Shown here: positions 24,866 through 35,946 of the stretch, in pieces
How the letters are laid out: every line of letters starts with the position of its first letter
Numbering within the stretch: the first letter of the stretch is position 1
Assembly: GCF_000008205.1 (NCBI RefSeq)
Contig: NC_007295.1
Span: forward strand, 62,001-126,000
Direction of reading: 5' to 3'
From: Mesomycoplasma hyopneumoniae J
GTDB taxonomy: Bacteria; Bacillota_I; Bacilli_A; Mycoplasmatales; Metamycoplasmataceae
Length of the DNA: 64,000 bases
The notes under the pieces: model-generated
What the model was told of the DNA's origin: nothing
Databases searched by the model: none
The model's input: only the letters and a program-made list of their open reading frames with translations
Translations under genes and position numbers: made by a program

Positions 24866-26662
24866 ATGGATAATAAAAAAATTCGAAATTTTGCCATAAT
24901 TGCGCATATCGATCATGGTAAATCGACTTTGGCCGACAGAATTCTTGAATTTACCAATACAGTTTCAAAACGTGATCTAAAAGAACAACATCTTGATTCA
25001 ATGGATCTTGAAAAAGAACGTGGGATTACTATTAAACTAAATGCGGTCCAAATTCGTTATAATTCTTACATTTTTCATCTAATTGATACACCTGGCCATG
25101 TCGATTTTACTTATGAAGTTTCACGATCTTTAGCGGCAACTGAAGGCGCTTTGCTTTTAGTGGATGCAAGTCAAGGGATTCAGGCACAGACCTTGGCCAA
25201 TGTTTATTTGGCCCTTGAGAATAATTTAGAAATTATTCCAATTATAAACAAAATCGATTTACCTTCGGCAAATGTTGATAAAGTCAAAGCCGAGATTGAA
25301 AACACTATCGGAATTTCCGCTGAAAATGCCATTTTGATTTCAGCCAAAAATGGCATCGGTATTGAAAAAGTACTTGAAGCGATAGTTAATTTGATCCCGC
25401 CACCACAAGCTTCAGACGAAAAAGATCCTTTAAAAGCGTTAGTTTTTGATTCTTATTTTGATATTTACCGCGGGGTAATAATTTTTATCCGTGTGGTTAC
25501 AGGGAAAATTTCAGTCGGGGATACTTTCAAATTTATGGCTAATAACTTGAAATTTTCCGTGATTGAATTAGGAATTTCCAGTCCAAATCAGGTTAAAAAA
25601 GAGGCGCTTTTTGCTGGTGAAGTCGGTTGGGTGGCCGCCTCAATTCGCAATGCAAAAGATGTTGAGGTAGGTGATACAATCACTTTAGTTGAAAATCCGG
25701 CTAAATCTCCACTTCCTGGATATAAAAAATTAGTTCCTGTAATGTATACTGGATTTTACCCCGTGGATTCACAGCAATACAATCTTTTAAAAGATTCTTT
25801 AGAAAAAATTTCGCTTTCGGATTCATCAATTATTTATGAACCTGAGTCATCAAAAGCGCTTGGTTTTGGTTTTCGGATTGGATTTTTGGGACTTTTGCAT
25901 ATGGAAATTCTTCAGGAAAGGCTTGAAAGGGAGTTTAATCTTTCAATTATAGCAACTGCACCTTCTGTTGAATTTCAGATTACAAGAACAAATGGCCAAG
26001 TCCAGATAATTTCTAATCCGAGTTTGTTTCCTGAACCTAATTTTATTAGTGAAATCAGAGAACCTTATATTTTAGCGAAAATTTTTTTACCTGAAGAATT
26101 TTTAGGGCAAATTATGGGACTTTGTCAAGATAAACGCGGAATTTATGTTGATCTTGAATATATAGATGACTTTCGTAGGCGCTTAATTTATAAATTACCG
26201 CTAGTTGAGGTTATTTTTGACTTTTTTGATCGGCTAAAATCACTTTCAAAAGGTTATGCATCTTTTGAATACGAGGTAATTGATTATCAAGTTTCAAAAC
26301 TGCAAAAATTGGATATTTTACTAAATGGACAGAAAATCGATGCACTTTCAATGATAGTTCATAAAGATTTTGCCTATCCAAAAGCAAGAGATCTTACCCA
26401 AAAATTAAAGGAAATTATCCCAAGACATTCTTTTGAAGTCCCAGTTCAAGCTGTAATTGGATCAAAAGTGATTGCTCGCGAGACAATTAAAGCTTATCGT
26501 AAAGATGTAACGGCAAAATTATATGGAGGGGATGTCACAAGAAGAAAAAAATTACTTGAAAAACAGAAGGCAGGAAAAAAAAGAATGAAATCTTTCGGGG
26601 TCGTTGATGTTCCTCAGGAGGCCTTTTTAGCAATTTTAAAAACAAATGTTAGTGAAAAATAG
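24866..26662 (+). CDS. lepA: Elongation factor 4 (LepA), back-translocating GTPase
   Basis: 598 aa, the usual LepA length. G1 [15 protein letters not shown]2/switch [14 protein letters not shown]3 DTPGHVDF, G4 NKIDLP, then LepA-specific C-terminal parts ([25 protein letters not shown]). It binds the ribosome and affects translocation and assembly. ATG directly abuts the stop of the upstream small gene. Confidence 0.98.
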   Translation: MDNKKIRNFAIIAHIDHGKSTLADRILEFTNTVSKRDLKEQHLDSMDLEKERGITIKLNAVQIRYNSYIFHLIDTPGHVDFTYEVSRSLAATEGALLLVDASQGIQAQTLANVYLALENNLEIIPIINKIDLPSANVDKVKAEIENTIGISAENAILISAKNGIGIEKVLEAIVNLIPPPQASDEKDPLKALVFDSYFDIYRGVIIFIRVVTGKISVGDTFKFMANNLKFSVIELGISSPNQVKKEALFAGEVGWVAASIRNAKDVEVGDTITLVENPAKSPLPGYKKLVPVMYTGFYPVDSQQYNLLKDSLEKISLSDSSIIYEPESSKALGFGFRIGFLGLLHMEILQERLEREFNLSIIATAPSVEFQITRTNGQVQIISNPSLFPEPNFISEIREPYILAKIFLPEEFLGQIMGLCQDKRGIYVDLEYIDDFRRRLIYKLPLVEVIFDFFDRLKSLSKGYASFEYEVIDYQVSKLQKLDILLNGQKIDALSMIVHKDFAYPKARDLTQKLKEIIPRHSFEVPVQAVIGSKVIARETIKAYRKDVTAKLYGGDVTRRKKLLEKQKAGKKRMKSFGVVDVPQEAFLAILKTNVSEK

Positions 26663-26664
26663 TG

Positions 26665-26670
26665 TATAAT
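26665..26670 (+). promoter_or_regulatory. -10 box after lepA
   Basis: TATAAT just after the lepA stop, 63 nt before ATG 26733 of the next gene. Confidence 0.45.
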
Positions 26671-26732
26671 TTGAGAAAAATAGGTGAAAAACAAGCAAAA
26701 ATTCTTTTTTTTACTTTACTAGGTTAATAAAT

Positions 26733-27680
26733 ATGAGAAGAAATAGACAAAAATTTGAAAATTACCCCTACCAGCGACCACAAAATAACCCAAATTTTTC
26801 TAATTTTGAGCAAAAAAACAAAAATTTTCAACCCACACAACATGAATATCAATATAATGAAGAAAATTATCAGGAAAATTCCCGTTATAGGCCAAAATAT
26901 GAAAATACTTCGCAATTTTATCATAATGAATTATTAGAACGCGAATATCAAGATAGAATGGAACAAAAACGCATTCAGGAAGAAGCGAATACCTTTATTT
27001 CAAAAGAGGTTCGGAAAATTTTTGGTTTAGAGTTAATTTTCCTACCTTTAAAAGCGATTTTTTGACTAGCATTGATTCTTACAGTTTTAATTGTTTCAGT
27101 TCTTTGGACTCAGGAAAAAATTCCAGCTTGATCTTATGAGAAAAAATATTTACCTTTGCTAATAGTCCCTGGAATTTTTGGCGCTATTTTATTTTTTCTT
27201 TTTATTAAAACACTTTTAGACTATAAAGCAATCAAAAAATCTGTTATTTATTTTCGTTCCCAGTTGCAAAATAATGCAAATCGACTTGAAATGCCACCAA
27301 TGATTCCATGACTTGTAAAAAAAGTGAATCAAAAAGAGGTAAATGCTATCTGACTTAGCGGCTTTACTTTGTTTGCAACAATTATGATGGGCTTAACTTA
27401 CTGAGTGTTATTAAAATATTATCCGGAGAAAAATATTCAAAATTCTGCCGAATATATAACTGCAATGGCAGTAAATGGCGCTTTGTTTATAGTTATGCTA
27501 ATTTATGATTTAATGCTTCGTCGGCGTTTGGGAAATATTGAAGCAATTTTTGGTCACATTTATCATAAAAGTATTGATATAGGTAAAATTCGTTTTCGCC
27601 GTCATTTACTTTGAGCTTTTTTAACGGTAGTAATTTTTTTGATTTTACGAAGAATCGGAAAACGTAAAAATTGAATTTAG
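26733..27680 (+). CDS. Membrane protein with Asn/Gln/Tyr-rich N-terminus
   Basis: 315 aa through several TGA=Trp codons. The first 90 residues are hydrophilic and rich in Asn, Gln, Tyr and Arg (looks disordered), followed by an Arg/Glu helix. Then come about five hydrophobic helices (for example WLALILTVLIVSVLW and LPLLIVPGIFGAILFFLF) ending in a short basic tail. Cytoplasmic low-complexity head plus membrane part suggests an anchor or scaffold, but this is inference. Similar layouts occur in mycoplasma hypothetical proteins (MSC_0882-like); I cannot confirm that here. Confidence 0.65.
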
Positions 27681-27741
27681 ATATATTTTACCCTATTTAT
27701 TTTTTTCTCCAAGTAAAAAATAAAAATTTTTTTAACTTTAT

Positions 27742-27770
27742 AAAAAGCACTTAAATTTAAGCGCTTTTTT
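27742..27770 (+). terminator. Terminator for the 26733-27680 membrane gene
   Basis: Near-perfect palindrome AAAAAGC-CTTAAA/TTTAAG-GCTTTTT with one mismatch, ending in a T-run, about 60 nt after the stop. Confidence 0.65.
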
Positions 27771-27905
27771 ATATTTAATAGCAAAAATAATTATTAATTA
27801 AATTATTATGCCAAGAATATTACAAAAATTTTGCTAGCCGGAAAAGTTACATAAATTACGATACTTTTTTAAATTAAATAAGATTAATTCTAATAAATTG
27901 TATAA

Positions 27906-27958
27906 AAAACCGAGTTTTTAGAAAAAAATGAAATTAATTCATCTAAAAACTCGGTTTT
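27906..27958 (-). terminator. Strong terminator after fusA
   Basis: A 17-bp perfect inverted repeat (AAAACCGAGTTTTTAGA and its complement) with a 19-nt loop, 37 nt beyond the fusA stop. A-rich on one side and T-rich on the other, so it can act on both strands; the main client is the str operon on the minus strand. Confidence 0.75.
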
Positions 27959-27994
27959 CTTAATTTTTCGATATTTTTTTATAGTTTTCTTTTT

Positions 27995-30079
27995 TTAGTC
28001 ATCTTCCTTAATTGCTCTTTGTTTTACGATGACATCGGAAATATTTTTGGGTACAATTTCATAGTGATTAAATTGCATCTGATAGGTTCCCCGGCCTGAA
28101 GTCATTGAACGTAATTGCGTTGAATACCCGAACATTTCTGCAAGTGGGACGTGTCCGCGAATTACATTTGCCCCATCAGAACGAGTTTCCTGTTCACGAA
28201 CTAGACCACGACGACGTGATAAATCTCCCATTACATCTCCTGCATATTCAGAGGGAGCAAAAACAGAAACATCCATAATCGGCTCTAAAAGTACTGTTCC
28301 AACAGCATCTCTGGCGCGGGAAAGTGCCTTAGATGCTGCGATTTTAAAGGCCATTTCAGAAGAATCGACTTCATGAAAAGAACCATCAAATAAAGTTGCC
28401 CTTAAATTAATTAAAGGATAGCCAGCAAGAATTCCGGCTTGCATTTTTTCTTCTAGTCCTTTTTGAATTGATTTGATATATTCTTTTGGAATTTTCCCCC
28501 CAACAATTTTATCAATAAAATCAAAACCTTCTTCAGGATTAGGTTCAAATTTAATCCAAACATGACCGTACTGCCCACGACCACCGGATTGTTTGATATA
28601 TTTTCCTTCAACTTCAGCGCTTTTTGTAATTGTCTCGCGATAAGAAACCTGCGGTTTTCCTACACGAGCTTGAACATTAAACTCTCTTTTGAGCCGATCA
28701 ACAATAATATCAAGGTGCAATTCGCCCATTCCGGCAATTATTGTCTGTCCGGTTTCAATATCAGTTCAAGTTTTGAAAGTTGGATCTTCATTTGCTAATT
28801 TTTGGAGGGCAGTAGCTAATTTTTCAATTTCGGCTTTTGAAAAAGGTTCAAGTGACTGGGAAATCACAGGTTCAGGAAAATTCATCCTTTCAAGAACAAA
28901 AGTTTTTGCTTTTTCGGAAATTAAAGAATCACCAGTTGTTGTATCTTTTAGACCAACAAAGGCACCAATATCACCAGTTCTTACCTCATCAATTTCTTCA
29001 CGGGAATTAGCATGCATAGCTAAAATACGGCCTACACGTTCTTTTTTGCCTTTTGTTGAGTTAATTATATAAGTACCTTTTTTTAAAACTCCAGAATAAA
29101 CCCGGAAAAAAGTAAGTGATCCAACAAAAGGATCATTCATAATTTTAAAAGCAAGGGCAGAAAATTCTTGATCATCGCTAGCTTCAATTGTAATTTCTTC
29201 CTCATCACGAAACGCTTTAATTGGGGGAACATCAACAGGGGAAGGTAAATAATCGATAACCGCATCGATCATCTTTTTAACACCCTTGTTTTTAAAGGAA
29301 GATCCGCAGACAACAGGGAAAAAATTACCTGTAATTGTTGCAGCCCGAATTGCAGCTTTTAATTGTTCAGGTAAAATTTCCTTTTCTTCTAATAAATTAT
29401 TAAAAATTTCTTCATCATAGTCAGCAACTGCTTCTGCAAGTGCAAGTCGCATTTGACTTGCTTTTTCGAAAAGATCTTCAGGAATTGGAATTTCATATTC
29501 GATTTCTTCTTTTTGGCCATCATAATTATAAGCCTTCATTTCAACAAGATCGATAAGTCCACTAAAATCGGCTTCAGCGCCAATATTTAACTGAATTGCA
29601 ACTGCATTCCCGTTTAATTTTGTCCGCACTGATTCAATTGAAGCTTCAAAATTTGCACCAGCTTTATCCATTTTATTGACATAAACAATTCTTGGAACGC
29701 TATAATTTGTTGCTTGTCTTCAAACAGTTTCAGTCTGAGGTTCAACCCCGGATTGGGCATCTAAAACAGCAACTGCCCCATCTAAAACCCGTAATGATCT
29801 TTCAACTTCGACAGTGAAATCAACATGGCCTGGTGTATCGATAATGTTAATTCTTTTTCCTTTTCAAAAAGCAGTTGTTGCTGCCGAAGTTATCGTAATT
29901 CCGCGTTCTTTTTCCTGTTCCATTCAGTCCATTTGGCTAACCCCATCATGAGTTTCGCCAATTTTATGAATTTTTCCTGTATGGAATAGAATTCTTTCAG
30001 TTGTTGTTGTTTTCCCTGCATCAATATGGGCCATAATTCCAATATTGCGATAATCTTTTAGTTCAAATTTTCGTGCCAT
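27995..30079 (-). CDS. fusA: Elongation factor G
   Basis: Ribosomal translocase, 694 aa. The start ATG (30077-30079) gives [28 protein letters not shown]-type sequence. Downstream are the GTPase motifs and domain IV ([14 protein letters not shown]). TGA=Trp codons break it into three apparent frames but all are in register. Last gene of rpsL-rpsG-fusA, 12 nt after rpsG, and followed by a strong terminator. Confidence 0.98.
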
Positions 30080-30091
30080 AATTCTAAATTC

Positions 30092-30562
<471 letters not shown>

Positions 30563-30613
30563 TTTATCTCCTTTTTTAAAAATATGTTGTAATTTATAGT
30601 ATTTTTTTATTTT

Positions 30614-31033
30614 TTACTTTGATTTTTTCGGTCTTTTAGCCCCGTATTTTGAACGGCCTTGCGATCTTTTGGCAACCCCAGTTGTATCTTGGGTTCCCCG
30701 AACAATGTGATAACGAATTCCGGGTAAATCCTTAACTTTTCCACCGCGGATTAGTACAATTGAGTGTTCTTGTAAATTATGACCTTCGCCAGGAATATAA
30801 GCATTAACTTCAATTCCATTTGAAAGTTTTACCCGAGCAAATTTTCTAAGTGCAGAGTTTGGTTTTTTAGGTGTCATCGTTGCAACTCTTGTACAAACAC
30901 CCCTTTTAAAAGGGGCGCTTAATTTTAACTCCTTTTTATGCAAAGAGTTATAAAGCATATTAAGCGCTGGAACTTTAGATTTTCAAGTTTTTTTAACGCG
31001 ACAACCTTTAGCTAATTGTGATATTGTTGGCAT
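30614..31033 (-). CDS. rpsL: 30S ribosomal protein S12
   Basis: 139 aa. The true start is CAT at 31031-31033 ([15 protein letters not shown]), upstream of a later Met, with a TGA=Trp at about residue 17. The decoding-centre motif KKPNSALRK and the [10 protein letters not shown] loop are intact; the Lys of KPNSALRK is wild type for streptomycin sensitivity. The ribosome-binding site is AAAGGAAAAA. Confidence 0.97.
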
Positions 31034-31163
31034 TTTTTCCTTTATTTTATAGTGTTTTTTGTTTTAGAAAACAACGGTATCGGTGATATAGAATTAAGAT
31101 CTATAAATGCTTTTAACAAGAAAATATAAAAGAATTTTACCACTTTTTTAAATTATTCAAAGC

Positions 31164-31544
31164 CTAATTTTCGATTTTTATATCCATTAGTTCTCGTGCT
31201 AACTGTTCTAAATTTATTTCTTTTTCATCAAGCTCTTTTCTTTTAGTTTCATAAAATTCAAGTTTTTGGCTTGCCTTTTTATAAACATTTTCAAAAACAA
31301 AAAATGAAGAAAGTGATGTTACAAATGTGATAATTGCGTTAATAAAAGCGATTGCAACAAATAATTTAATTGCTGTAGGATTCGGATTTTTAGTGATTGC
31401 ATAAGCTGATAAAATTCCATTAAAAGCTGACATTAGAATTAAAGCGATACTGCAGAACAAAAAAATACCTTTTGAAATACGTGCTTTTGCTGTTAATTTA
31501 ATAATGTCAAGTTCAATTTTTGCTTTTATTTTTTCTTTATTCAT
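31164..31544 (-). CDS. Two-TM protein, SLATT/DUF4231-like (third of three)
   Basis: 126 aa. A charged helix (MNKEKIKAKIELDIIKLTAKAR) precedes two hydrophobic helices (about residues 25-50 and 62-88), followed by a long charged helix (KKASQKLEFYETKRKELDEKE). This order, helix-TM-TM-helix, is that of the SLATT/DUF4231 families, common as hypothetical proteins in mycoplasmas. Family assignment is by architecture only. It starts 3 nt after the stop of the gene at 31548-32060, so the three are an operon. Confidence 0.65.
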   Translation of the reverse strand: MNKEKIKAKIELDIIKLTAKARISKGIFLFCSIALILMSAFNGILSAYAITKNPNPTAIKLFVAIAFINAIITFVTSLSSFFVFENVYKKASQKLEFYETKRKELDEKEINLEQLARELMDIKIEN

Positions 31545-31547
31545 CTT

Positions 31548-32060
31548 TTATTTTCCTGGTTTTTTATTTTCTAATTTATTTTTAAGTGCGTTTAAAATTC
31601 CTAAATATTTAGAAATTGAATTAAATAATTCAAGTTGTAAATTTTTTGCATTTGCATATTTCCCAGATTTTGTTTCAAATAAAATAAGTTCAATTTTTAA
31701 AAAGTCATTAATTTCTTGATTCCGATTTCAACGTGGTTTTACTAAAAAAAGTGCAAAAAGTCCGTTAATTATTGAAATTGAAAGATTAATCCACAAAACA
31801 AAAATTGGTCATTGATCAACAATTTTCCCATTTTCGTCAACATAGGTAAAAAAATTTGCAAATGGTTCAAATACACTTAATTTTGGCGATGCAAGTTTAA
31901 AAATACCCATTAAAGTTGAAAAAAAAGCAAAAAAAATGCTAAAAAGCGATACTGTTCAAAACAAAAATTGGAAAAATTTTGCCTTTACAAGACTTTTTTT
32001 ATATAAGAATTTGGCAAATTCATATGAATTTGACTCCAGGCGAACATTTTTTACAATCAC
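31548..32060 (-). CDS. Two-TM protein, SLATT/DUF4231-like, GTG start (second of three)
   Basis: 170 aa, with three TGA=Trp codons that hide it from a standard-code scan. The best start is GTG (32058-32060), preceded by GGTGG and overlapping the previous gene by 10 nt; the chain begins VIVKNVRLESNSYEFAKFLY. Two hydrophobic helices around residues 35-60 and 88-110 are separated by a loop of about 30 residues, then a charged helix rich in Lys and Asn. A paralogous layout to its two neighbours. Function unknown. Confidence 0.65.
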
Positions 32061-32551
32061 TTTTTGCCACCAAAAACGATACTTTTTAAAATTTTTAGCT
32101 TTGAAACTTCTTTTTTTTGAAAATAAAAATCAGAAATTTGTTGATAATCTTTTTCAAATTCCTCTATATTATATTCATTATCGTTTTGGATTTGAAAAAA
32201 AATATAACTGAGTTCTCGTTGTGCTTTTTTATAATCCTTAAACTTCATAACCTCACGGTAAATTGCAAGAAATAAATTAATAAAAAAAGTTAAGCAAATA
32301 AAACTGGCTAGAACAATTGTCAACCCGAGGTCTGCAAAAATTGACTTATTTGGAGAATTAATTAATCGATAACGGTTTATTTCAACAATAATTACTGTGA
32401 TTGCCAGCGAAATTACAATTATGTTTGCAAAAAAAATAATCCATTTTATAGCATTAATTCCATAATAGGCGATTTTTTTACTTCTTTTTAGCGCTTGTTC
32501 TTTGTTTTCAATGAATTTTTTGAGCCGTTCAATTGTTTCGTTTTGTGACAT
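32051..32551 (-). CDS. Two-TM protein, SLATT/DUF4231-like (first of three)
   Basis: 166 aa: charged N-terminal helix with KNKEQ/KRSKK character, two hydrophobic helices (about residues 33-55 and 73-97), then a conserved-looking segment (FKDYKKAQRELSYIFFQIQND). The frame passes the apparent stop TGA at 32057 to end WL at TAA 32051. Ribosome-binding site AAAAGGTAAA just before the ATG. First gene of the trio, upstream of rpsL on the same strand with about 130 nt between. Confidence 0.65.
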
Positions 32552-32653
32552 TTTACCTTTTAATTTAACAATTTTAGTTAATTTTTTAGTTCTTAATATA
32601 AATAATAAAAAAATTTACTATTTTTTACTTAAAATTTTTCCACTTTTTATTCA

Positions 32654-32659
32654 ATTATA
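32654..32659 (-). promoter_or_regulatory. -10 box for the two-TM operon
   Basis: TATAAT on the minus strand about 100 nt upstream of ATG 32551, in the divergent region shared with the permease gene. Confidence 0.4.
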
Positions 32660-32763
32660 ACATATTCTAATTTTTCTTTGTTAAATATACAGTGAATTAA
32701 TTAACTAGGATAAAATTTAGCTGTTATTTTTTAAAAAAAAGTTTTTTATTTATGATAATATGG

Positions 32764-32769
32764 TATAAT
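32764..32769 (+). promoter_or_regulatory. -10 box (GGTATAAT) for the permease gene
   Basis: TATAAT 47 nt upstream of ATG 32816, with TTAGGATAA as the Shine-Dalgarno region. Confidence 0.55.
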
Positions 32770-32815
32770 TTTAAAATTCTAACAAATTAAAATCTTTTAG
32801 GATAATAAGAACAAA

Positions 32816-34162
32816 ATGTCTCAAAAAAAATCAAAAAATTTTCTAACTGAGAGGCAATTTATTTTTTATGGGCTTAATTACATCGTTGGATTTGGCTTTA
32901 TTGCTACAATTTCAAATGTAATTAGTCAAGGTGTTTGAGGGATTTTAGTTTTTATTCTAACTTCGTTGATTACTCTAGCCGTAATTTTTGCTTTTGCAAG
33001 AGCAGGAAACAAATACCAATCTGAAGTTGGTGGATCATATGCATATGCCAAAAAAACCTTCAAAAAAGAGATGGTATTCTTTCAAGGTTGGAATCAAATA
33101 AGTCAAATTATCCTTTTTTCAGGAACAACACCCTTATTTTTTTCAAATCTATTAACATCTTTTGATCCTGAAAGAAAATGAATTTATGTTGCTATTTCTT
33201 TAGTAATTTATATTGGTCTTATTTTAACTAGTGCTTTTGGTTTTCGTCTTTCAAAGTGATTTGTATTTACAACTGCAATTTTTAAATGGCTAACTTTAGT
33301 AATTGGTTTTGGTTTAATTATTTACTTAATTAGCGAGTCAAAAAGTTATGGTCAAACTTTTAAAACAATTGCGCCTTTTAGTGTTTTGAGTCTTTCCGGG
33401 TCAGTTTTATCTTTTATTTATTCTTATGGCGGTTTTGAATCATTAGCGACAATTTCAAAGAATATCGAGACAAAAAGGTTCAAAAAGTTGATAATTTTAA
33501 TCTTTTTAATCGTAATTTCTAGTTATTTTATTTTTTATATTATATTTTTAGGATTAGGACCAGAATATTTAGCAAACTTTGGACTTGAAGGGGTTTATAA
33601 AGCGCTTTGAGGTTCAGCAGGCACATCCCTTTTTACAATTGGGCTTACTTTTAATAGGATGTCAGGAGCATTTTCTTATGTCCAACCGCAAGCAAGATTT
33701 ATTTCCCCTCTTGCAGAAGATGGTTTTTTACCTGCATTTTTAGCCAAAAAAAATAAATATAATGAGTATCAAAATGCAATTTATTTAGTAGTTGTTGTTG
33801 CAATTTTTTCAAGTTTAGTTTTTACAATTATTCCGGAAATTCTTAGGATAGAAAATTCTTTTAATACAATTTTAGCAGCCGGTAATATTTCATTTTTAGT
33901 CCAATATTTACTTACTATTTTTACAGTTTTGCTTTGAAAATGACGTAAAAGTGAGAATATTCCAGTTTGGGAAATCATAATTTATATTTTAGGTATGTTA
34001 ACCATTTTATTTACACTTATTTTTTCTCAACTACCTTTTATTAGTTCGAAAGAAGTGACTTTTGAACAATTTATCCCCATAATTAGTTATGCTTTTGCGA
34101 TTTTAATTGGGTATATTGTTAAGTTTTCCGTTCAACTAACTAAAAAAAAGAAAAAAATATAA
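32816..34162 (+). CDS. APC-family amino acid permease
   Basis: 448 aa, about 12 hydrophobic helices. The first helix has GLNYIVGFGFIATI, with the Gly-rich unwound segment typical of amino acid/polyamine/organocation (APC) transporters. A second hallmark is SEVGGSYAYAKKTFKKE after helix 2, and SYGGFESLATISKNI corresponds to helix 6. The substrate cannot be read from the sequence; amino acid import is the natural expectation for an auxotrophic parasite. Ends with a Lys-rich tail. Confidence 0.85.
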
Positions 34163-34293
34163 AAAAGTAGTTAATTTTTTACTTATTTAATAAATGTTTA
34201 TTATAGTTTTTCTAATTTTATGTTTTTATTTTAAAAATACCAGAAAAAAGTAAATTTTTTCCTATTTTTAAAATAAAATCTAAAAAAATGTTG

Positions 34294-34299
34294 TATAAT
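34294..34299 (+). promoter_or_regulatory. -10 box for nox
   Basis: TATAAT about 78 nt upstream of the nox ATG, which has its own good Shine-Dalgarno AGGAG at 34363-34367. Confidence 0.5.
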
Positions 34300-34376
34300 T
34301 TTTTTAGATTAAAAATAAAATGATATTTATTTTTCCTTTTTATATAAATTTAAACCAAAAACAGGAGTTATAATTT

Positions 34377-35759
34377 ATGAAAATTATATCAATTGGGACA
34401 AATCATGCTGGAACTTCGTTTCTAAGAACATTAAAAACTATTTATCCGCAGGCTGAACTTGTTACTTATGATAGAAATACTGATATCTCATTTTTAGGCT
34501 GTGGAATTGCGCTTTGAGTTTCTGATGAATTCAGTGATCCATCCGGACTTTTTTATTCAAGTCCTGAGCAATTAAAAAGTATGGGAATTAGCGTTAATTT
34601 AGAACATGATGTAATAGGAATTGATCGTAAAAATAAGGAAGTTACTGTTAAAAACTTAGTTACTGGTCAAATTTTTAAGGATAATTATGATAAATTAGTG
34701 TTTGCTGGTGGAACTTGGCCAATTATTCCTCCATTTGAAGGAATTAGTCTTGAAAATATTTTGGTCTCCAAAACTTTTACCCATGCAAAAACCATTAAAG
34801 AAAAAGCGGTTGATCCATCTATAAAAAATGTAATTATTATTGGTGGAGGCTATATTGGGATTGAATTACTTGAAGCTTTTCATAAATATGGCAAAAAAAC
34901 TACCTTGATTGATATGCAAGATCGAATTATCCCAAACTACTTTGATCATGAATTTACCCAAAAAATGGAGGAGAAAATTCGTGCTGAAGGGATAAATCTT
35001 CAATTCGGGCAAAAAGTTATGCGGTTTATCGCTGATGAAACAGGTAAAAAAGTAGCATTTGTTGAAACCGATAAAGGAAAATATGCCGCAGACCTTGTGA
35101 TTTTAGCAATCGGCTTTTCTCCGAATACAAAAATTTTAGCTGATGTTGAAAAAACTCCAAATGGTGCTATCAAAGTTGATCAATTTCAACGTAGTTTAAG
35201 TGATGAAGATCTTTATGTAATTGGTGATTCAGCAGCTATGTTTCATAATGTAACTGAAAAACATGCTCATATTGCCTTAGCAACAAATGCCGTAAAATCA
35301 GGAATAGTTGCTGCTTTTCACCTTGCTGGTCGCAGTGATATTCCTTTTCCAGGTTATGTTGGAACTAATGCAATTTCCGTCTTCGGATTTAATTATGCAT
35401 CAACTGGTTATTCTGAAAGAGGTTGTTCATTAATGGGGCTCGAGGAGGTTGCAACTGAATATCTTGAGGACTGAGATCGCCCTGAATTTATGCAGGAAAA
35501 AGCAAAAGTTTGAATTAAAATTACCTACCATAAACCAACTTTAAGATTACTTGGGGCCCAAATTGGATCATATGGGAAACAATTTAACCATACAGAAGTA
35601 ATTTATTTTCTTTCCCTGGCAATCCAAAAAAGACTGAAATTAACAGAAATTGCTCTTTCAGATTTTTATTTTCTCCCCCATTTTAACAAACCGTTTAACT
35701 TTGTAGTTCAAGTAATTTTAAACGCTTTAGGGCTTAGTTATAATAAAAAATTAAAATAA
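34377..35759 (+). CDS. nox: NADH oxidase (H2O-forming type)
   Basis: FAD-dependent pyridine nucleotide-disulfide oxidoreductase, 460 aa. Starts MKIISIGTNHAGTSFLRTL (FAD site with GTNHAGT) and has the redox-active single Cys in SFLGCGIALW near residue 44, as in NADH oxidases and CoA-disulfide reductases. The NAD site is IIIGGGYIGIELLEAF, and YVIGDSAAMFH is the second FAD motif. Frame crosses TGA codons at about 34515, 35472 and 35511. It regenerates NAD+ for glycolysis. The reaction (water or peroxide) cannot be decided by motif alone. Confidence 0.9.
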
Positions 35760-35794
35760 TTTTCTTAATTTTTTCCAATTTTCATTATTTAATA

Positions 35795-35830
35795 AAAACG
35801 GTTTCACTTTTAAAGTAAAACCGTTTTTTT
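35795..35830 (+). terminator. Terminator after nox
   Basis: 16-bp stem with one mismatch (AAAACGGTTT...AAACCGTTTT type) and a T-run, 36 nt after the nox stop. Confidence 0.75.
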
Positions 35831-35850
35831 ACTTTTTATAAAATTTTAGT

Positions 35851-35873
35851 AAAAAAAAAAAAAAAAAAAAAAA
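35851..35873. repeat. Homopolymer tract of 23 A
   Basis: An uninterrupted run of 23 A between the convergent nox and deoA genes, outside any reading frame. It lies just after the nox terminator, 73 nt from the deoA stop. Likely to vary in length. Confidence 0.95.
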
Positions 35874-35946
35874 TGCAGCTTGAATTTTTAGGAAAATTTT
35901 TTTCAATTTTAAAAAAATACTATAAAATCAAGTGTATTTTTGTTTT

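Larger units (their letters stand above)
27681..27994. other. Intergenic region between convergent genes
   Basis: 314 nt without a gene. It holds two hairpins (27742-27770 and 27906-27958, listed separately) and otherwise AT-rich sequence. Confidence 0.6.

Noticed and set aside
31936-32211. Plus-strand frame of 91 codons
   Set aside because: It is the antisense of the two-TM genes on the minus strand, which have better start signals and membrane-protein character.
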